Assembly: GCA_019044685.2 (NCBI GenBank)
Contig: JAGTXX020000015.1
Location: forward strand, 310,001 to 374,000
DNA length: 64,000 nucleotides
Direction of reading: 5' to 3'
DNA from: Nannochloris sp. 'desiccata'
Lineage: Eukaryota; Chlorophyta; Trebouxiophyceae; Chlorellales; Chlorellaceae
Position numbers and translations under genes: made by a program. Of the stretch, positions 20,279 to 30,954 are shown piece by piece. The notes beneath the pieces are model-generated. The model was not told the origin of the DNA and did no database searches. It saw nothing but the letters and a program-made list of their open reading frames with translations. Each line of letters opens with the position of its first letter. The stretch's first letter is position 1.

Positions 20279-21158
20279 ATGAAGTGCACTGCGTATGCAG
20301 GGAGCAGCAGGAGCTGCAAACTGCAGTTGCAAAAGCCAGGATCACAGCAAGTCGCCGCTATAAAGACAGTAAATCACGCTAGGAGAACACTCAAGGCCGC
20401 AGCATCGCACAGACTTAATGTTCAAGCAGTGAGTGACTTGCCTGTTGTTTTAGATCACATTCCCAATTACTAAATGTGTTATATATATGCTTAACTATCC
20501 AATTAATTTATTGTTGTAGGTAATTCCCGCGTTGTCAGGTGATGCTACCGAGCAAACCCCACCTGATCTTCCATCCTATTTGTTCAAGGAGCGCATTGTC
20601 TACCTTGGCATGTCTTTAGTGCCGGCAGTGACTGAACTAATGCTGGCAGAGCTCCTATACTTGCAATACGATAACCCCACACGGCCAATTTACATGTATA
20701 TCAACAGCACCGGTGTAGCTAAAGGAGCGGGCAAGTTGGGTTATGAAGCAGAAGCATTCGCAATCTATGACACTATGCGGTACATCAAACCACCAGTGTA
20801 CACTGTCTGCGTGGGCACAGCATTCGGCGAAGCAGCCATGCTTTTAGCAGCCGGAAAGTCCGGTAATCGCGCCGCCCTCCCTTCGGCGACAATGATGATC
20901 AGACAACCAATGCAGCGTTTCACTCAAATGCAGGCATCTGATGTTGACATTTACAGAAATGAGTTGCGTAAAACTAATGGAAATGTCGTTTCTTTATTGG
21001 CGAAACATACAGGACACTCTGAAGAAAAAATTGGGACTGATATTGCCAGGCCTAAATATTTCAACCCTTATGAAGCGAAGGAGTATGGCCTTATTGATAC
21101 AGTTTTAGAGCCTGATAACGAGGCTATGAAGATGGTAGCACGGTCACAGATTGAGTAA
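20279..21158 (+). CDS. CLPR4: Plastid Clp protease non-catalytic subunit ClpR4
   Basis: Exons 20279–20428 and 20520–21158 join in phase 0 to give 262 aa. The first exon (MKCTAYAGSS...) is transit-peptide-like. The mature part matches ClpR4 closely: ERIVYLGMSLVPAVTELMLA, YINSTG and PPVYTVCVGTAFGEAAMLL. The catalytic Ser and His positions of ClpP are lost: the usual SMG stretch reads FGEAA (E about 154), and the helical MIHQP reads MIRQP (R about 178). ClpR subunits are structural parts of the stromal Clp core ring. It follows DEG2 on the same strand. Confidence 0.92.
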
Positions 21159-21538
21159 AAGGAGATGCTGAAAATATAAATTAGTATCTGAGCAATTTAT
21201 CATGATCAACTTGTGTGCACTCTCGTTTTCCCTAATAGTAGTTTTAGCATTTCTATTAAAGTCTAGCTTGTAATGAATAGTAACTCTATAAACATTTAGC
21301 ATTATCGGTATTTGTACTAATAGTAGTAAATTGCTGTTGATACCCTTCCAAACATGCAAAAAAGGGAGTGTACGGCAGCAGTGGCAGTATGTTTTCGAAA
21401 GGCGGGGGAAAATAAAGAAAGAAAAAAGAAGAGGAAAAAAATGGAGAGAAGCAGAAAAAGGAACTAGAAAATCTCCATTGGTGTATATTTTTTATTTCAT
21501 ATGTGCGTCCAGTAATAAAGCTTTTCTAGAAAGATAAA
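21159..21538. other. Convergent intergenic region after CLPR4
   Basis: AT-rich 3' flanks; a possible TGTAA poly(A) signal for CLPR4 at 21269–21273 and a purine-rich stretch at 21410–21475. No gene seen. Confidence 0.5.
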
Positions 21539-22427
21539 TTAAGTAGCATCGTCAACAAAACAAGAGCCAAAGGCATAGTATTTATTGATTGCAGCAACGA
21601 GCATCTGGCAGAAATCTCTGACAGAGGAGCGAACAGCATCAGTAGCAGGGACATCATCAACCTTACGAACTTCAAAGTTCTTGCCATCAACATTCTCAGC
21701 GTTACCTTCAAGAGTAGGGAATCCATCTGCGAAAAATTTATAAACAAGAAATAATCTAGAAATTAGTCGGCAATGCTTCATTAGAATTAAGTGATTAAAA
21801 GCGAAAGGAGTATAAAAATCAGATGCACTGACGCGGTAACAAACCTGCTCCACGACCAATCCATTCGTGTTTTTGTGTGACTTCATCATCAAAGGCTACA
21901 CGTATATCAGTAGCACTCGCTCCATCTTTAAGAAAGGAAACAGTGAAACCCCAAAACGTGCCGTCCTTCTTATAAGGAGTGACCTGTAGGTATATTTATA
22001 TGAGCACAAATGGGGGGAAGTGAGTATTAGATGCAAGTATATACATATTGACAACTATTCAGGGGACGTCGAAATGGAAAAAAAAACATACCTTGCAGGG
22101 GCAGCCGACGTTGCCCATGCCATTTTCTTGAATTTCAATAACAGCCCAGCGAAGCAACTGGTCCATGAGATCTTGCCTAGGGATGAATGCAGGAATCTCT
22201 ACTTTAGAGATGAGCTTTCCAACTCCTCCATCGGTTTGAGCAGCTTGAGCGACATGCATGGCATTTCTTCTAGGCAGGGATGCGGTACCGAAAGGCTTCG
22301 CGGCAGGAGCAATCGTCCTTTCCGTTCTTGTAGTGAAAGAAATAGATGCACGGGCCACGACAGATTTACGGGCGCAAGGCTGCACCGAGCAAGTAGCAGC
22401 CATGAGCTGCTGTGCACAAGTTTGCAT
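21539..22427 (-). CDS. Unrecognised, probably plastid-targeted protein
   Basis: Three exons, 22092–22427, 21845–21983 and 21539–21726, join with correct phases to give 220 aa. Residues 1–65 are rich in Ala/Ser/Thr/Arg (RKSVVARASISFTTRTER), a good transit-peptide candidate. The mature part is compact and well ordered: IPAFIPRQDLMDQLLRWAVI, then FWGFTVSFLKDGASATDIRV, FDDEVTQKHEWIGRGADGFP and a C-terminal INKYYAFGSCFVDDA. It has the look of a conserved single-domain stromal protein, but I cannot name the family. It is divergent from the SET-domain gene (293 bp) inside a run of plastid genes. Confidence 0.72.
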
Positions 22428-22720
22428 AATGCTAGCGTCTTTCTATAAAAACGCAGCAATTGCTAAAGGAAACAACTTTAAATATATAGCCCGCGTATTG
22501 GCAATGTGCGTTAATATAGGAGAAATTGGCCACTTCCTCCTATTCTGTGTTTCTTTTTATCTCTCAAATAAGAAGCATCTAGAACCCAATTGCGATCTGC
22601 CTGTGCATCCTTCATTGTTTTTTTTGTATCATCTAGCCATGATGTTCCAGGGGAGTACCGCGATCAAGGGCATTTTAGCATAAAGACTCATTACCAGTGC
22701 TCGATCAAATTTGTTGCGCC

Positions 22721-24340
22721 ATGAAAGTAGCGCAACCCATTTTCTCTTTCCGCGCTCCCCTAATATCTTTAAGATCATTTCAGCATCACAATACATCAGA
22801 TCAGCGAAGTTTAAGAGGACCTGTGCCCCTTAATGGGTTTCTAGACTCAATTTTCAGGCAAGTCTATTATTAATCTTCTCTGCCGTCACCGCCGCTGCCC
22901 CTCTTCCTACACCCACGTTTTAACATTTCTAAATAACGTATCTTTTTCTTCTTCTTCTTTTTTTACAGAAGCAAAGATACAGCTCCTGTAGAGATTGAAC
23001 AAGATGCATTAGGCCAGGCACTCCTAGATGCCTTATTCTCTAAACACCAAACTTCTTCCTCACTTATGAATGGTGTTCAGTGCAGCGATATTTCAGGCCA
23101 AGGACGAGGCCTTGTAGCAACACAAACAGTACGAGAAGGGCAAGTAGTTCTTAATATACCTTTCGACGCAGCTATCACACCTGAAAAAGCAGCTCAGATG
23201 TCCTCCTTACGAGACATTATCACGAGCAGTAGGTATGCCAGCAGCAGTGGTGATGAAGCCAAGACGACTCTTCCTGATTGGACGTTACTAGCAGTATGGC
23301 TTGCAGAACTCGTATCCTCTCAAACTCCTCCTCCTCCTCCTCCATCCCTCTCCAACAACAATCATGCTGTGCATGCTGCGTACGCAGCAGTATTGCCTGC
23401 ATATCAAAACACCAGCTGTGTGTTGGAGTGGACGGAAAACGAAGTAAATTGGCTACGGGGATCTTACCTATACAACATGGCTCTCGACATCCGTACCGCT
23501 GCAGATACCTCTTGGAAAGAATTGGAACCAATTATAAGTCATGCTGAGCGTGCTGGGCTTATTAAAAAAGGTGTTTTGACAGAAAAAACATTGAAGCATG
23601 CCTTTGCTTTGTTGTTGTCCCGTCTGATCCGAATCAATTTTAATAGCAGGACTGGTGGTGGTGGTGGCGGCGGTGGTATAAGTGGTGGTATAAGTGGTGA
23701 TTATGATAGGAATTTGGGCCAGAATGAAGTTGAGGTGCTATGTCCAGTGGCAGATTTCGTCAATCACGACTCTACCTGTTCTTCTTTTCTTCAAATAGAC
23801 GAAGAGAACCAAAATATTGTGTTGGTTGCAGACAGAAAATACCGCCCTGGGGAACAAATTTTTGCTAGTTATGGGCAGAAAACGTCTGGAGAAATGCTTT
23901 TAAGCTATGGATTTTTACCTGAAGAAGGTTCAAACGTGCACGATGCGTGTCTGCTAAGTATAGGAGGTGTTGGAGAAGGGGTAGAGCAAATTTCAAAAGA
24001 GGTGTTCCCGTTGAAAATGGGTGCAGTGCCTCAGAAACTTTTAGATGCTCTTTGCAGCGCAGCAGGAGAGAGCAACAATGGTGTGAACGTATCAGGAGAG
24101 CAGCTGCTTGTGAATTTGTGCAAACAAAAGCTTGAAACGTATTCTATCAACCTTGAAGATGCAAGGGCAGAGCTCCTGCGTCTGAGAGGGACCACAGCTC
24201 GTGACAGTACCGGTGGCAAAGAAGAAAGAGATGCCACTACTATAAATGTCAAAAGAAGAGACGCAGTGCTGAGAATAATTGTACAGGAACAAAAGATACT
24301 AGCTCGCACGATCTTTCTGATGAAACAACAGCTGAAATAA
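22721..24340 (+). CDS. SET-domain protein methyltransferase, Rubisco LSMT/SETD3-like
   Basis: Exons 22721–22857 and 22969–24340 give 502 aa. Frame continuity requires a GC donor (CAG|GCAAGT) with TTACAG acceptor, i.e. a GC–AG intron. The N-terminus (FSFRAPLISLRSF) is transit-like. SET motifs: ISGQGRGLVATQTVREG, then CPVADFVNHDS and FASYGQKTSGEMLLSYGF. A LSMT-type substrate-binding C-terminal domain follows, ending in a helix rich in Arg/Leu. Such enzymes trimethylate lysines of plastid Rubisco large subunit or aldolase, or act on other targets in the SETD3/SETD6 branch. Poly-Pro and poly-Gly insertions (near 135 and 240) are unusual. The plastid context favours a stromal role, but the substrate is unknown. 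Confidence 0.83.
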
Positions 24341-24418
24341 ACCCCTCTTGGAAGATATTGAATAAGAAAAACATGTTTTCTAATGATTAATTATTTAATA
24401 TCTCGATATGTATTCTTT

Positions 24419-25141
24419 TTACAAAGTTTCAAGCTCTTTAAGCTGTGATAAACCCTCTCTGCACAATCGTTGCTTCTCAACAAAGCGATCATCATCAAGA
24501 GCAGGCGTCATATGCCCTTGATTTACCAAATCTTTGAAAGATTTTCCTTCTCTTGGAAAATCTGAAGAAAATTCACGAGTGCCGTCGTCATCTAAATCTA
24601 TCCAAGAAAAGCAGCCCCAAAACTTCTCTCTAGCAGCTACAACCAATGGCTTGGTTAGTTTATACGCTCTTAGTTCTAACACCGTCAACGGCTGGGTTGG
24701 TTTCCAGCGTAAGCGTGCTTCCAGAAAGTCTGGGCCATAGATGTGAAGAGGGTCGAGAGCGGTGAGAATCTTGGGGTCAGTTGTTTTAAACTGTCCTGTC
24801 ACTTCAGCTACACAGTCAAATTCTAGATATTCCTGTCCTATAGGGTCTATTTCACAGTCTGCTTGGTATTTACTTTGGTATTCAGGCTTGAGTAAGCTAG
24901 CGTCTGTGTGGAATGTGGTCGGGAAAAGTACAAATGAGGGAGCCTTGGTTTTAAACGTAGGGTCCTTGATGCCCCCTTTGCGTAAAAGCACAGTTTGGTC
25001 CCCATTTGATAGAGCTTTAACTGCGGGTGCCCACTCTTTTAGCGCTATTTTTGTTGCATTATCAGCAAATTGACATCTGACAACCATTGATCTCGAGGAG
25101 TTCTTCAAAGAGATTGGCCTTTTATATCCTAGTTTCTGCAT
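24419..25141 (-). CDS. DUF1802 family protein
   Basis: Single exon, 240 aa. IALKEWAPAVKALSNGDQTV followed by LLRKGGI is the signature of DUF1802, found in cyanobacteria, bacteria and plants. FVLFPTTFHTD, a conserved C-terminal WIDLDDDG region and PALDDDRFVEKQ also fit. Function is unknown. The first 25 residues are basic and Ser-rich (LKNSSRSMVVRC), so plastid targeting is plausible, and the cyanobacterial distribution of the family agrees. It ends only 78 bp from the SET gene, tail to tail. Confidence 0.8.
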   Translation of the reverse strand: MQKLGYKRPISLKNSSRSMVVRCQFADNATKIALKEWAPAVKALSNGDQTVLLRKGGIKDPTFKTKAPSFVLFPTTFHTDASLLKPEYQSKYQADCEIDPIGQEYLEFDCVAEVTGQFKTTDPKILTALDPLHIYGPDFLEARLRWKPTQPLTVLELRAYKLTKPLVVAAREKFWGCFSWIDLDDDGTREFSSDFPREGKSFKDLVNQGHMTPALDDDRFVEKQRLCREGLSQLKELETL

Positions 25142-25406
25142 CTTACTGGCGTTTGCAGAAATTAAATGTAGTGCTTTTATCTTGAAATGAAGTAAGGAAT
25201 GTAATTGCTTACATAAGTTTAAGAATCTCCAGGCAGGAGGCGGGAAATAAAAAAGAACTTCATTCCACCCAAAAACAATTAATTAATGATCAAAAAGGAC
25301 GCAGCTCACACGCATTCTACTATTCATGAATAAAAACTCTTCAGGTTTTTAGTTGGCTCTCAAAAAATTAAGCATAGAAAAATGCAAACGCACAAAAAAA
25401 AAAACT

Positions 25407-26459
25407 CTAAGGGCGGACGCATGTCTTAATGCCTTTGATAGCCGCAGCATAATCCTTGGCTCCATACACACCACTGCCAGAGACAATAGCATTGCAACCA
25501 ACTTCCTTAATGAGGTAAGCATTCTCAGGGGTAACACCGCCATCAATCTCCAACCAGGGGTTGACACCACGAGCATTACACATTTCTTTCAACTTCCTCA
25601 TCTTTTCAATTTGGCTGTTGATGAATTTCTGTCCACCGAATCCAGGGTTGACAGACATGAGAAGAACAAGATCGACATCTTCAATAACGTATTCAAGGAC
25701 AGACAAAGGGGTAGCAGGGTTGAGCACAACACCAGCTTTGCATCCTAAATCCTTGATTTGATAAACAGTACGGTGAAGGTGAGTGGTAGAAGAGTTCTCA
25801 ACGTGAACGGAGATAATATCAGCACCGGCCTTTGCAAAATCGGGGATACGGAGCTCAGGCTCGACAATCATGAGATGCACATCCAAAGGCTTGTCGGTGA
25901 TGGGGCGAAGGGCATCAACAACAAGAGGGCCAATGGTGATGTTAGGGACAAAGCGACCATCCATAACATCGACGTGAATCCAATCAGCACCAGCATCATC
26001 GACAGCCTTGACCTATACATGGGTAATTCGTAGAAATCGAGTTAATCGGAATGGAAGGTAAAAAAATGTGTGCTCAGCCGGAGAGGAGGCAGGCGGGGAG
26101 ATGGCTTTTTTGAGCTTGGAGAAAAAATAAAGCTCGAACTGAGGTTAAAACGTACCTGTGCGCCAAGAGTGGCGAAGTTGGCAGACAAAATGGAAGGGCT
26201 GACCTGCAAGGCGGTTAAAATAAGCAGAGAAAACAAGGTAGATTAAATTTAGTTATTATCGTGATGGCAATCTGTAGATAATGTAGCCATGAAAGGTAGC
26301 ATGATCAGTCAACAGCTCGTGGTAACTTACCATAATTTCATTCTTGTTGCACTTGTCAACACGGCTGGTCGCAGAAACCTTGACGGTGCTTCTCCTGGAT
26401 GCACGGGGCATGGCGACACCGGCCTTGAAGGCGGTGGAGGTGAAAGTAGCGCTCTGCAT
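25407..26459 (-). CDS. RPE: Ribulose-phosphate 3-epimerase, plastid
   Basis: Three exons, 26331–26459, 26156–26203 and 25407–26012, all joined in phase 0, give 260 aa. Exon 1 is a transit peptide ([14 protein letters not shown]..., then [10 protein letters not shown]). Exon 2 supplies [16 protein letters not shown], and exon 3 continues [38 protein letters not shown] and [11 protein letters not shown], the complete TIM-barrel active site with its metal-binding His and Asp. It interconverts ribulose-5-phosphate and xylulose-5-phosphate in the Calvin cycle and pentose phosphate pathway. It is divergent from the BASS4-like carrier (224 bp). Confidence 0.95.
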
Positions 26460-26683
26460 GGTTTCCGCAAAAGATGGCAATAAGTTGTATATCAAATGTG
26501 ACAAGGATCGGTGGCCGAGATGGCTACATCAATAAAACAATTATCCGCCCTATCTTTTCTTCAGTTGAGACAATGCAAGCTTTTAGCTCTTTTTGAGCTG
26601 GATCCCAAGGTAAATGACACATATTTCCCAAAATACAATCTCCCTATTGTAAATGACCTTTTAATAATGCTAGCAGATCCTCG

Positions 26684-27922
26684 ATGATGCTTCAAAAATC
26701 CACATTTCGTCATGGACAATGCACCATCTCGATGCTCTTAGAGCCCAACAGAGTCCGCCCATATGCCCCTAAAAACGTCCATTTTCCCAAAATACGCATC
26801 ACAAGGCAGCTATCAGTGTATCGACACCATCATCGGAGCAGAAATTCGTTTTTTTGCCGAGCAGCGGCGGTGGGCCCTGGCCCGCTTCCTGTTGCTCCAA
26901 CAACGAAATTCCTTCGCTTTCTAGACGCAAATTACATCCCTATAGCCCTCATTGGATCCATTGTCTTCGGGTGGTTATGTCCTGGCCCTGGAACTTTCGC
27001 TGCAGCGCGTAATTTACAAACTTTCTCTACTATCGGTATTTTTATAATTTCCGGGATTTTGCTACAGAGAGGTGAAGCAGCTGCTGCACTACGTAGCCCT
27101 ATTGCAATAGCTTTTGGTATTCTATCTACCCTATTAATCACCCCATTAGCTGCATTTGGAGTTATGCGCTTGCCACTGCATCCTCCCGAGATGGCACTAG
27201 GCCTAGCGGTTTTCTGCTGTGTCCCGACCACTCTCTCGACCTGTGTAACCCTCTCAAATGCCTGCAAAGGCAACTCTGCCGTTGCCTTACTCTTAGTAAT
27301 AGTAACAAATGTGTTAGGCGTGTTTACAATCCCCACTATGCTGTCGCTGGTGGTGGGTGGGAGCGCAGCAGGCGCAGCATCCTTCAACCCGACTGCACTC
27401 TTCAAAAGTCTGGTTAAATTTGTTTTGCTGCCTTTATTAGGAGGCGTCGTGCTTCAAACAACGATTCCAGGGTTGCCACAATGGAGGACCAATAACAGAA
27501 AGCTGCTTTCGTATTTGTCTACTATGTTTTTATGCCTAGTACCTTGGATGCAGTTGTCAGTGGCTGCCTCCTCCAATCTGCCTCTCACGGCGACTTCTGT
27601 CGCAGCTGCTGCAGTCGCTGGAGCTGCCTTACATGTAGTATTTTTAGTATTCAACACCCTAGTTGCTGGAATGTTACGGTTTAATGGCAATAAGAAACAA
27701 GATGTGGCAATCAGAAAAGCAGTTATTTTATGTACGAGTGAAAAGACATTGCCAGTTGCTGTTGCCGTGGTAAACCAACTCTCAGCTGCTGGAGCTGCAG
27801 CTGGATTTGCAGTCGTACCCTGTATTTTAGCGCATTTACTGCAGATTGCGATAGATTCAGCCGTGGTGTCGAGTTGGAATAAGAAAGACGCCGATGCAGC
27901 AGCTGCAGTGGCTGGAGCATAG
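26684..27922 (+). CDS. Plastid sodium/bile-acid-type cotransporter (BASS4 / SLC10A7-like)
   Basis: Single exon, 412 aa. A basic, His/Arg-rich N-terminus of about 65 residues resembles a transit peptide. About ten hydrophobic segments follow from residue 82. The conserved SBF/BASS features include GWLCPGPG, FCCVPTTLSTCVTLSNACKG (the substrate-binding crossing helices), and VILCTSEKTLPVAVAVVNQL. The latter two and the overall length place it with BASS4 and SLC10A7 rather than BASS2 pyruvate carriers. Substrate is unknown. A TGTAA lies at 28020–28024. It converges on the aldo-keto reductase gene (123 bp apart). Confidence 0.85.
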   Translation: MMLQKSTFRHGQCTISMLLEPNRVRPYAPKNVHFPKIRITRQLSVYRHHHRSRNSFFCRAAAVGPGPLPVAPTTKFLRFLDANYIPIALIGSIVFGWLCPGPGTFAAARNLQTFSTIGIFIISGILLQRGEAAAALRSPIAIAFGILSTLLITPLAAFGVMRLPLHPPEMALGLAVFCCVPTTLSTCVTLSNACKGNSAVALLLVIVTNVLGVFTIPTMLSLVVGGSAAGAASFNPTALFKSLVKFVLLPLLGGVVLQTTIPGLPQWRTNNRKLLSYLSTMFLCLVPWMQLSVAASSNLPLTATSVAAAAVAGAALHVVFLVFNTLVAGMLRFNGNKKQDVAIRKAVILCTSEKTLPVAVAVVNQLSAAGAAAGFAVVPCILAHLLQIAIDSAVVSSWNKKDADAAAAVAGA

Positions 27923-28045
27923 AAGAGAGAAATGACGACTATTTTGTATTTTATTTTCCTTTTTCCAAATTTTCTGACAATGCTATGATTCAAGTGTTCA
28001 ATGAGAATGCAGTTCGAATTGTAAATACATCTTCTTTCAATTCCT

Positions 28046-29395
28046 CTATTTCTTTTTACCAAGCCAATTCGCCAGTCTTCCACCTAACCCTCCTTTCCCT
28101 TTAGGACTGATCGACCCGAGACATAACTCACCCTCCAGTTTCTTCTCTTCTTCTTCTTCTTTCTTCTCTTCTTCTTTCTCTTCTTCTTCTTCCTCCACAC
28201 ATAGACATACACCTACATCACTGGCTTCAAAATCTTCTAATTCAACCTCATCCCAAAGATCTTCCATCGTCTTGTATGGACCCCGGGGATTCAACCACAT
28301 GGCGCCATTGACCATTCTCTGTTGAAATTTAAATGAACTTAACCTTGCATAATCTTTAGAACTTAATGTCCAGTCGAATACGTCTAGATTGCCACGCAAG
28401 CGGTCCGGATTTGTCGATTTGGGGATGACTGAGGTATTGTGTTGTAGTGCCCACCGAACGAGGACTTGCCCGACATTTTTACCAATTTTTGTAGAGACTT
28501 CTGTAACGATGGGGTCTTTAAGTAGCACAGCAGGGACTTTGCGAGGAAAAATGGATTCTGAATCGGGAGAACCGAGTGGAGAGAAGGCTGTAACGTGGAT
28601 TTTATTTTCTTTGCACCATTGAATTAAAGCGTCGTTGCGGTGGTATGGGTGGATCTCTACTTGACACACTGAAGGCAAAATTTCAGCATATTCCATGATT
28701 TCAGCTAATTTTTTAGCGGAAAAGTTTGATGTGCCAATAGAACGGACGTACCCGTCTTTAACCAGGCTTTCTAAAGCTCGCCAGGTTTCTTTTATTGACG
28801 GTGTGACGGCATCGCCTACGTTGCCTGTTACAGGCCAGTGAATGAGGTATAAATCCAGATAGTCAAGTTTTAGAGCTTTTATGGAGCGTAAACAGGCAGC
28901 ACGGACGCGATCAGGGGCGTGGTCGTTGTTCCACACCTTAGAGCAGATGTAGAGCTCGGAGCGGTCGATTAATTTCCGGGAAACAGCATAGTCTAAAGCG
29001 TCCCCAACTTCATCTTCATTCTGGTAGACACTAGCACAGTCAATGTGGCGATATCCCGCTTGCAAAGCGATGTGAACGGCTGCTCGCACTTGGCCTTTTT
29101 CAGCCTTCCAGGTACCAAGGCCGACGGCAGGCATTGTGGTCCCATCTCGAAGAGTGATCATTGGCATGTTTTCTACGCGGTTATATAGAGCCTTCTGTGC
29201 TTCAAGGATGGCAGCAGGGCGTGCAGCGAGCTCGCGGCGTTCTATTTCTTGTGCTGCAGCCCAATCCTCGGCAGAAATTTCCTTCACTCCACCAAAATCA
29301 AGGAATGTAAGGTTCGGTGCACCTTGAGCGGAGCAGTCGACCTTGTATTTATCATACCATTGAGATTGTTTTGGTTCAGGGTTTTGGGCAGGCAT
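28046..29395 (-). CDS. NADP-dependent aldo-keto reductase with long acidic C-terminal tail
   Basis: Single exon, 449 aa. The AKR barrel spans about 78–385 with the catalytic tetrad D119 and Y124 (HIDCASVYQNE), K153 (CSKVWN) and H186 (LIHWP); the NADPH pocket appears in FSPLGSPDS and IPKSTNPDRLRGN. It reduces aldehydes and ketones; substrate cannot be told. An 80-residue N-terminal extension and a tail of Glu/Lys repeats followed by a basic Gly/Leu/Trp end (GRLANWLGKKK) are unusual for the family and may act in localisation. No transit peptide is obvious. Confidence 0.88.
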   Translation of the reverse strand: MPAQNPEPKQSQWYDKYKVDCSAQGAPNLTFLDFGGVKEISAEDWAAAQEIERRELAARPAAILEAQKALYNRVENMPMITLRDGTTMPAVGLGTWKAEKGQVRAAVHIALQAGYRHIDCASVYQNEDEVGDALDYAVSRKLIDRSELYICSKVWNNDHAPDRVRAACLRSIKALKLDYLDLYLIHWPVTGNVGDAVTPSIKETWRALESLVKDGYVRSIGTSNFSAKKLAEIMEYAEILPSVCQVEIHPYHRNDALIQWCKENKIHVTAFSPLGSPDSESIFPRKVPAVLLKDPIVTEVSTKIGKNVGQVLVRWALQHNTSVIPKSTNPDRLRGNLDVFDWTLSSKDYARLSSFKFQQRMVNGAMWLNPRGPYKTMEDLWDEVELEDFEASDVGVCLCVEEEEEEKEEEKKEEEEEKKLEGELCLGSISPKGKGGLGGRLANWLGKKK

Positions 29396-29926
29396 TGTTT
29401 ATGCGGTTTTCAAGCTTCTGTGCAGCAAAACTCTAAATTGCTGAAAACTTGAATGGTGAGTATTTTTGTTGAAATAATATTTCTCCAGTGCACAGAATTG
29501 TTGAGAACGAACAATATTTCAAGCTTAACGAATAACGTTGATTTTAAAGCAATGCAAGCGTTCAAGTTCAAGGTTTTCTGCATATTTTTGGTCAACATTG
29601 ATTTTGGCAGAAGAAATTAGCCCAAATCCAAAGGGAGATGAAAAGAAATTCGCCGTTTTAGGGCTTTTGCCAGGCTTGACATAGCTCAGCAAACAGTTGA
29701 AATTGTGTTTTCATAGTTTGACAATTCGCATTATTACAAGAGCGTCCGAGGCAACTTACTAGAAGCTCATCACTGCACGCGTCTTCCGGATCTGACTAAC
29801 AGTTAGGGTGCTCTCCACATCCTCGCTGATCAAACCCAGTTACTAAGTCGCATCCTGGTGATTCTGAACAAGTCTGTTAGCAGCGCGTTTAGTTTCTGAA
29901 GCTAACAAAATAATAAAGTATTAATC
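29396..29926. promoter_or_regulatory. Divergent upstream region of AKR and SCAMP genes
   Basis: 531 bp between opposed start codons, mostly AT-rich, with no coding potential beyond short chance frames. Confidence 0.45.
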
Positions 29927-30954
29927 ATGTCTGACAATCCGTTTGCTGATAACCCTTTTGCGGTGTCTACCTCAGGCGTAAGGACTATTTCCCCTATTAA
30001 GTAATCTACTTCTGCTACATCACTATTTTTCCTGAGAGACCGCCTATTAATTACTATTAGTAAATTGTTTTCTATATTCTAATTATATAGGGAAACGGCA
30101 CCGTCCCTTCTGCCACCAGCGGAGCCTGGGGTGGTGGAACAGCCGGAGCTTGGGGAAGTTCTTCTGCTCCTGCTCCTCCAGCTCCTGCCCCAGCACCTAC
30201 ATCTAGCTTTACTCTCCCCTCTTTCTCTAAACAAACTTCCACTGTCCCTACTGGCGGCGATCCTCGTCGTGATGCTGACCTCAATCGCCGGGAAGCGGAA
30301 CTGAATCGCAGAGAAGCCGAGCTCCGTCGCCTTGAATTGGAGCTCCGTTCCGCGCCTGGAGGCGCTAGTAAGAAAAATTGGCCTAAATATTGCTCCTGCG
30401 TACATCATGATATCGCTGGAGAGGTCCCTGCTGCGATGCAAGGCACAGTGAGATCAGGCTACTATGCCTACCTCGGTCTTATTATTTGCTTGTTCTGGAA
30501 TTTTATTGGGTGTGCTGGATACCTTATTGCTGAAGGTAAATTGTCCCCATTTTTATGGGGTGCGTTATACATGGTAGGAGGTATCCCTGGAGGGTGGTAC
30601 TTGTGGTACGGAAGGCTATACAATGCAGCAATTAAGGATTCAGCATTTGGCTATGGGTCATTCTTCTTATTCTTCACGACGGCGCATCTGGTGTTTTCTG
30701 GGTGGAGCGCTGTTGGTCCCCCTATTTTGAATTCTACATCTCATACTGGCTGGTGGGTTACTGTACAAAATGTGTATGGGGAGAATAAAGGCCTTGGTGT
30801 TGTTTATTATATTGGTGCCGCATTGTGGTCCTTAGAAGCGGTGTGGAGTTTTTGGACTTTGAAACGAGTGTATACTGCGTTTAGAGGGAAAGGGATGACT
30901 GCTGCTGATGTGAAGAGGGATGCAGCAAGGGGTGCTGCGACTGTTATTGTTTAG
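29927..30954 (+). CDS. Secretory carrier membrane protein (SCAMP)
   Basis: Exons 29927–29977 and 30091–30954 give 304 aa. Exon 1 encodes MSDNPFADNPFAV with two NPF motifs that bind EH-domain endocytic proteins. A Pro/Ala-rich stretch and a coiled coil (DLNRREAELNRREAELRRLE) follow. The four-helix SCAMP core runs about 140–290, starting after KYCSCVHHDI and including LWGALYMVGGIPGGWYLWYG. SCAMPs work in post-Golgi and plasma-membrane trafficking. The only intron is at codon 17. Confidence 0.93.

Noticed and set aside
22020..22448. 142-codon plus-strand frame
   Set aside because: Antisense to exon 1 of the spliced plastid-type gene, whose three exons join in correct phase.
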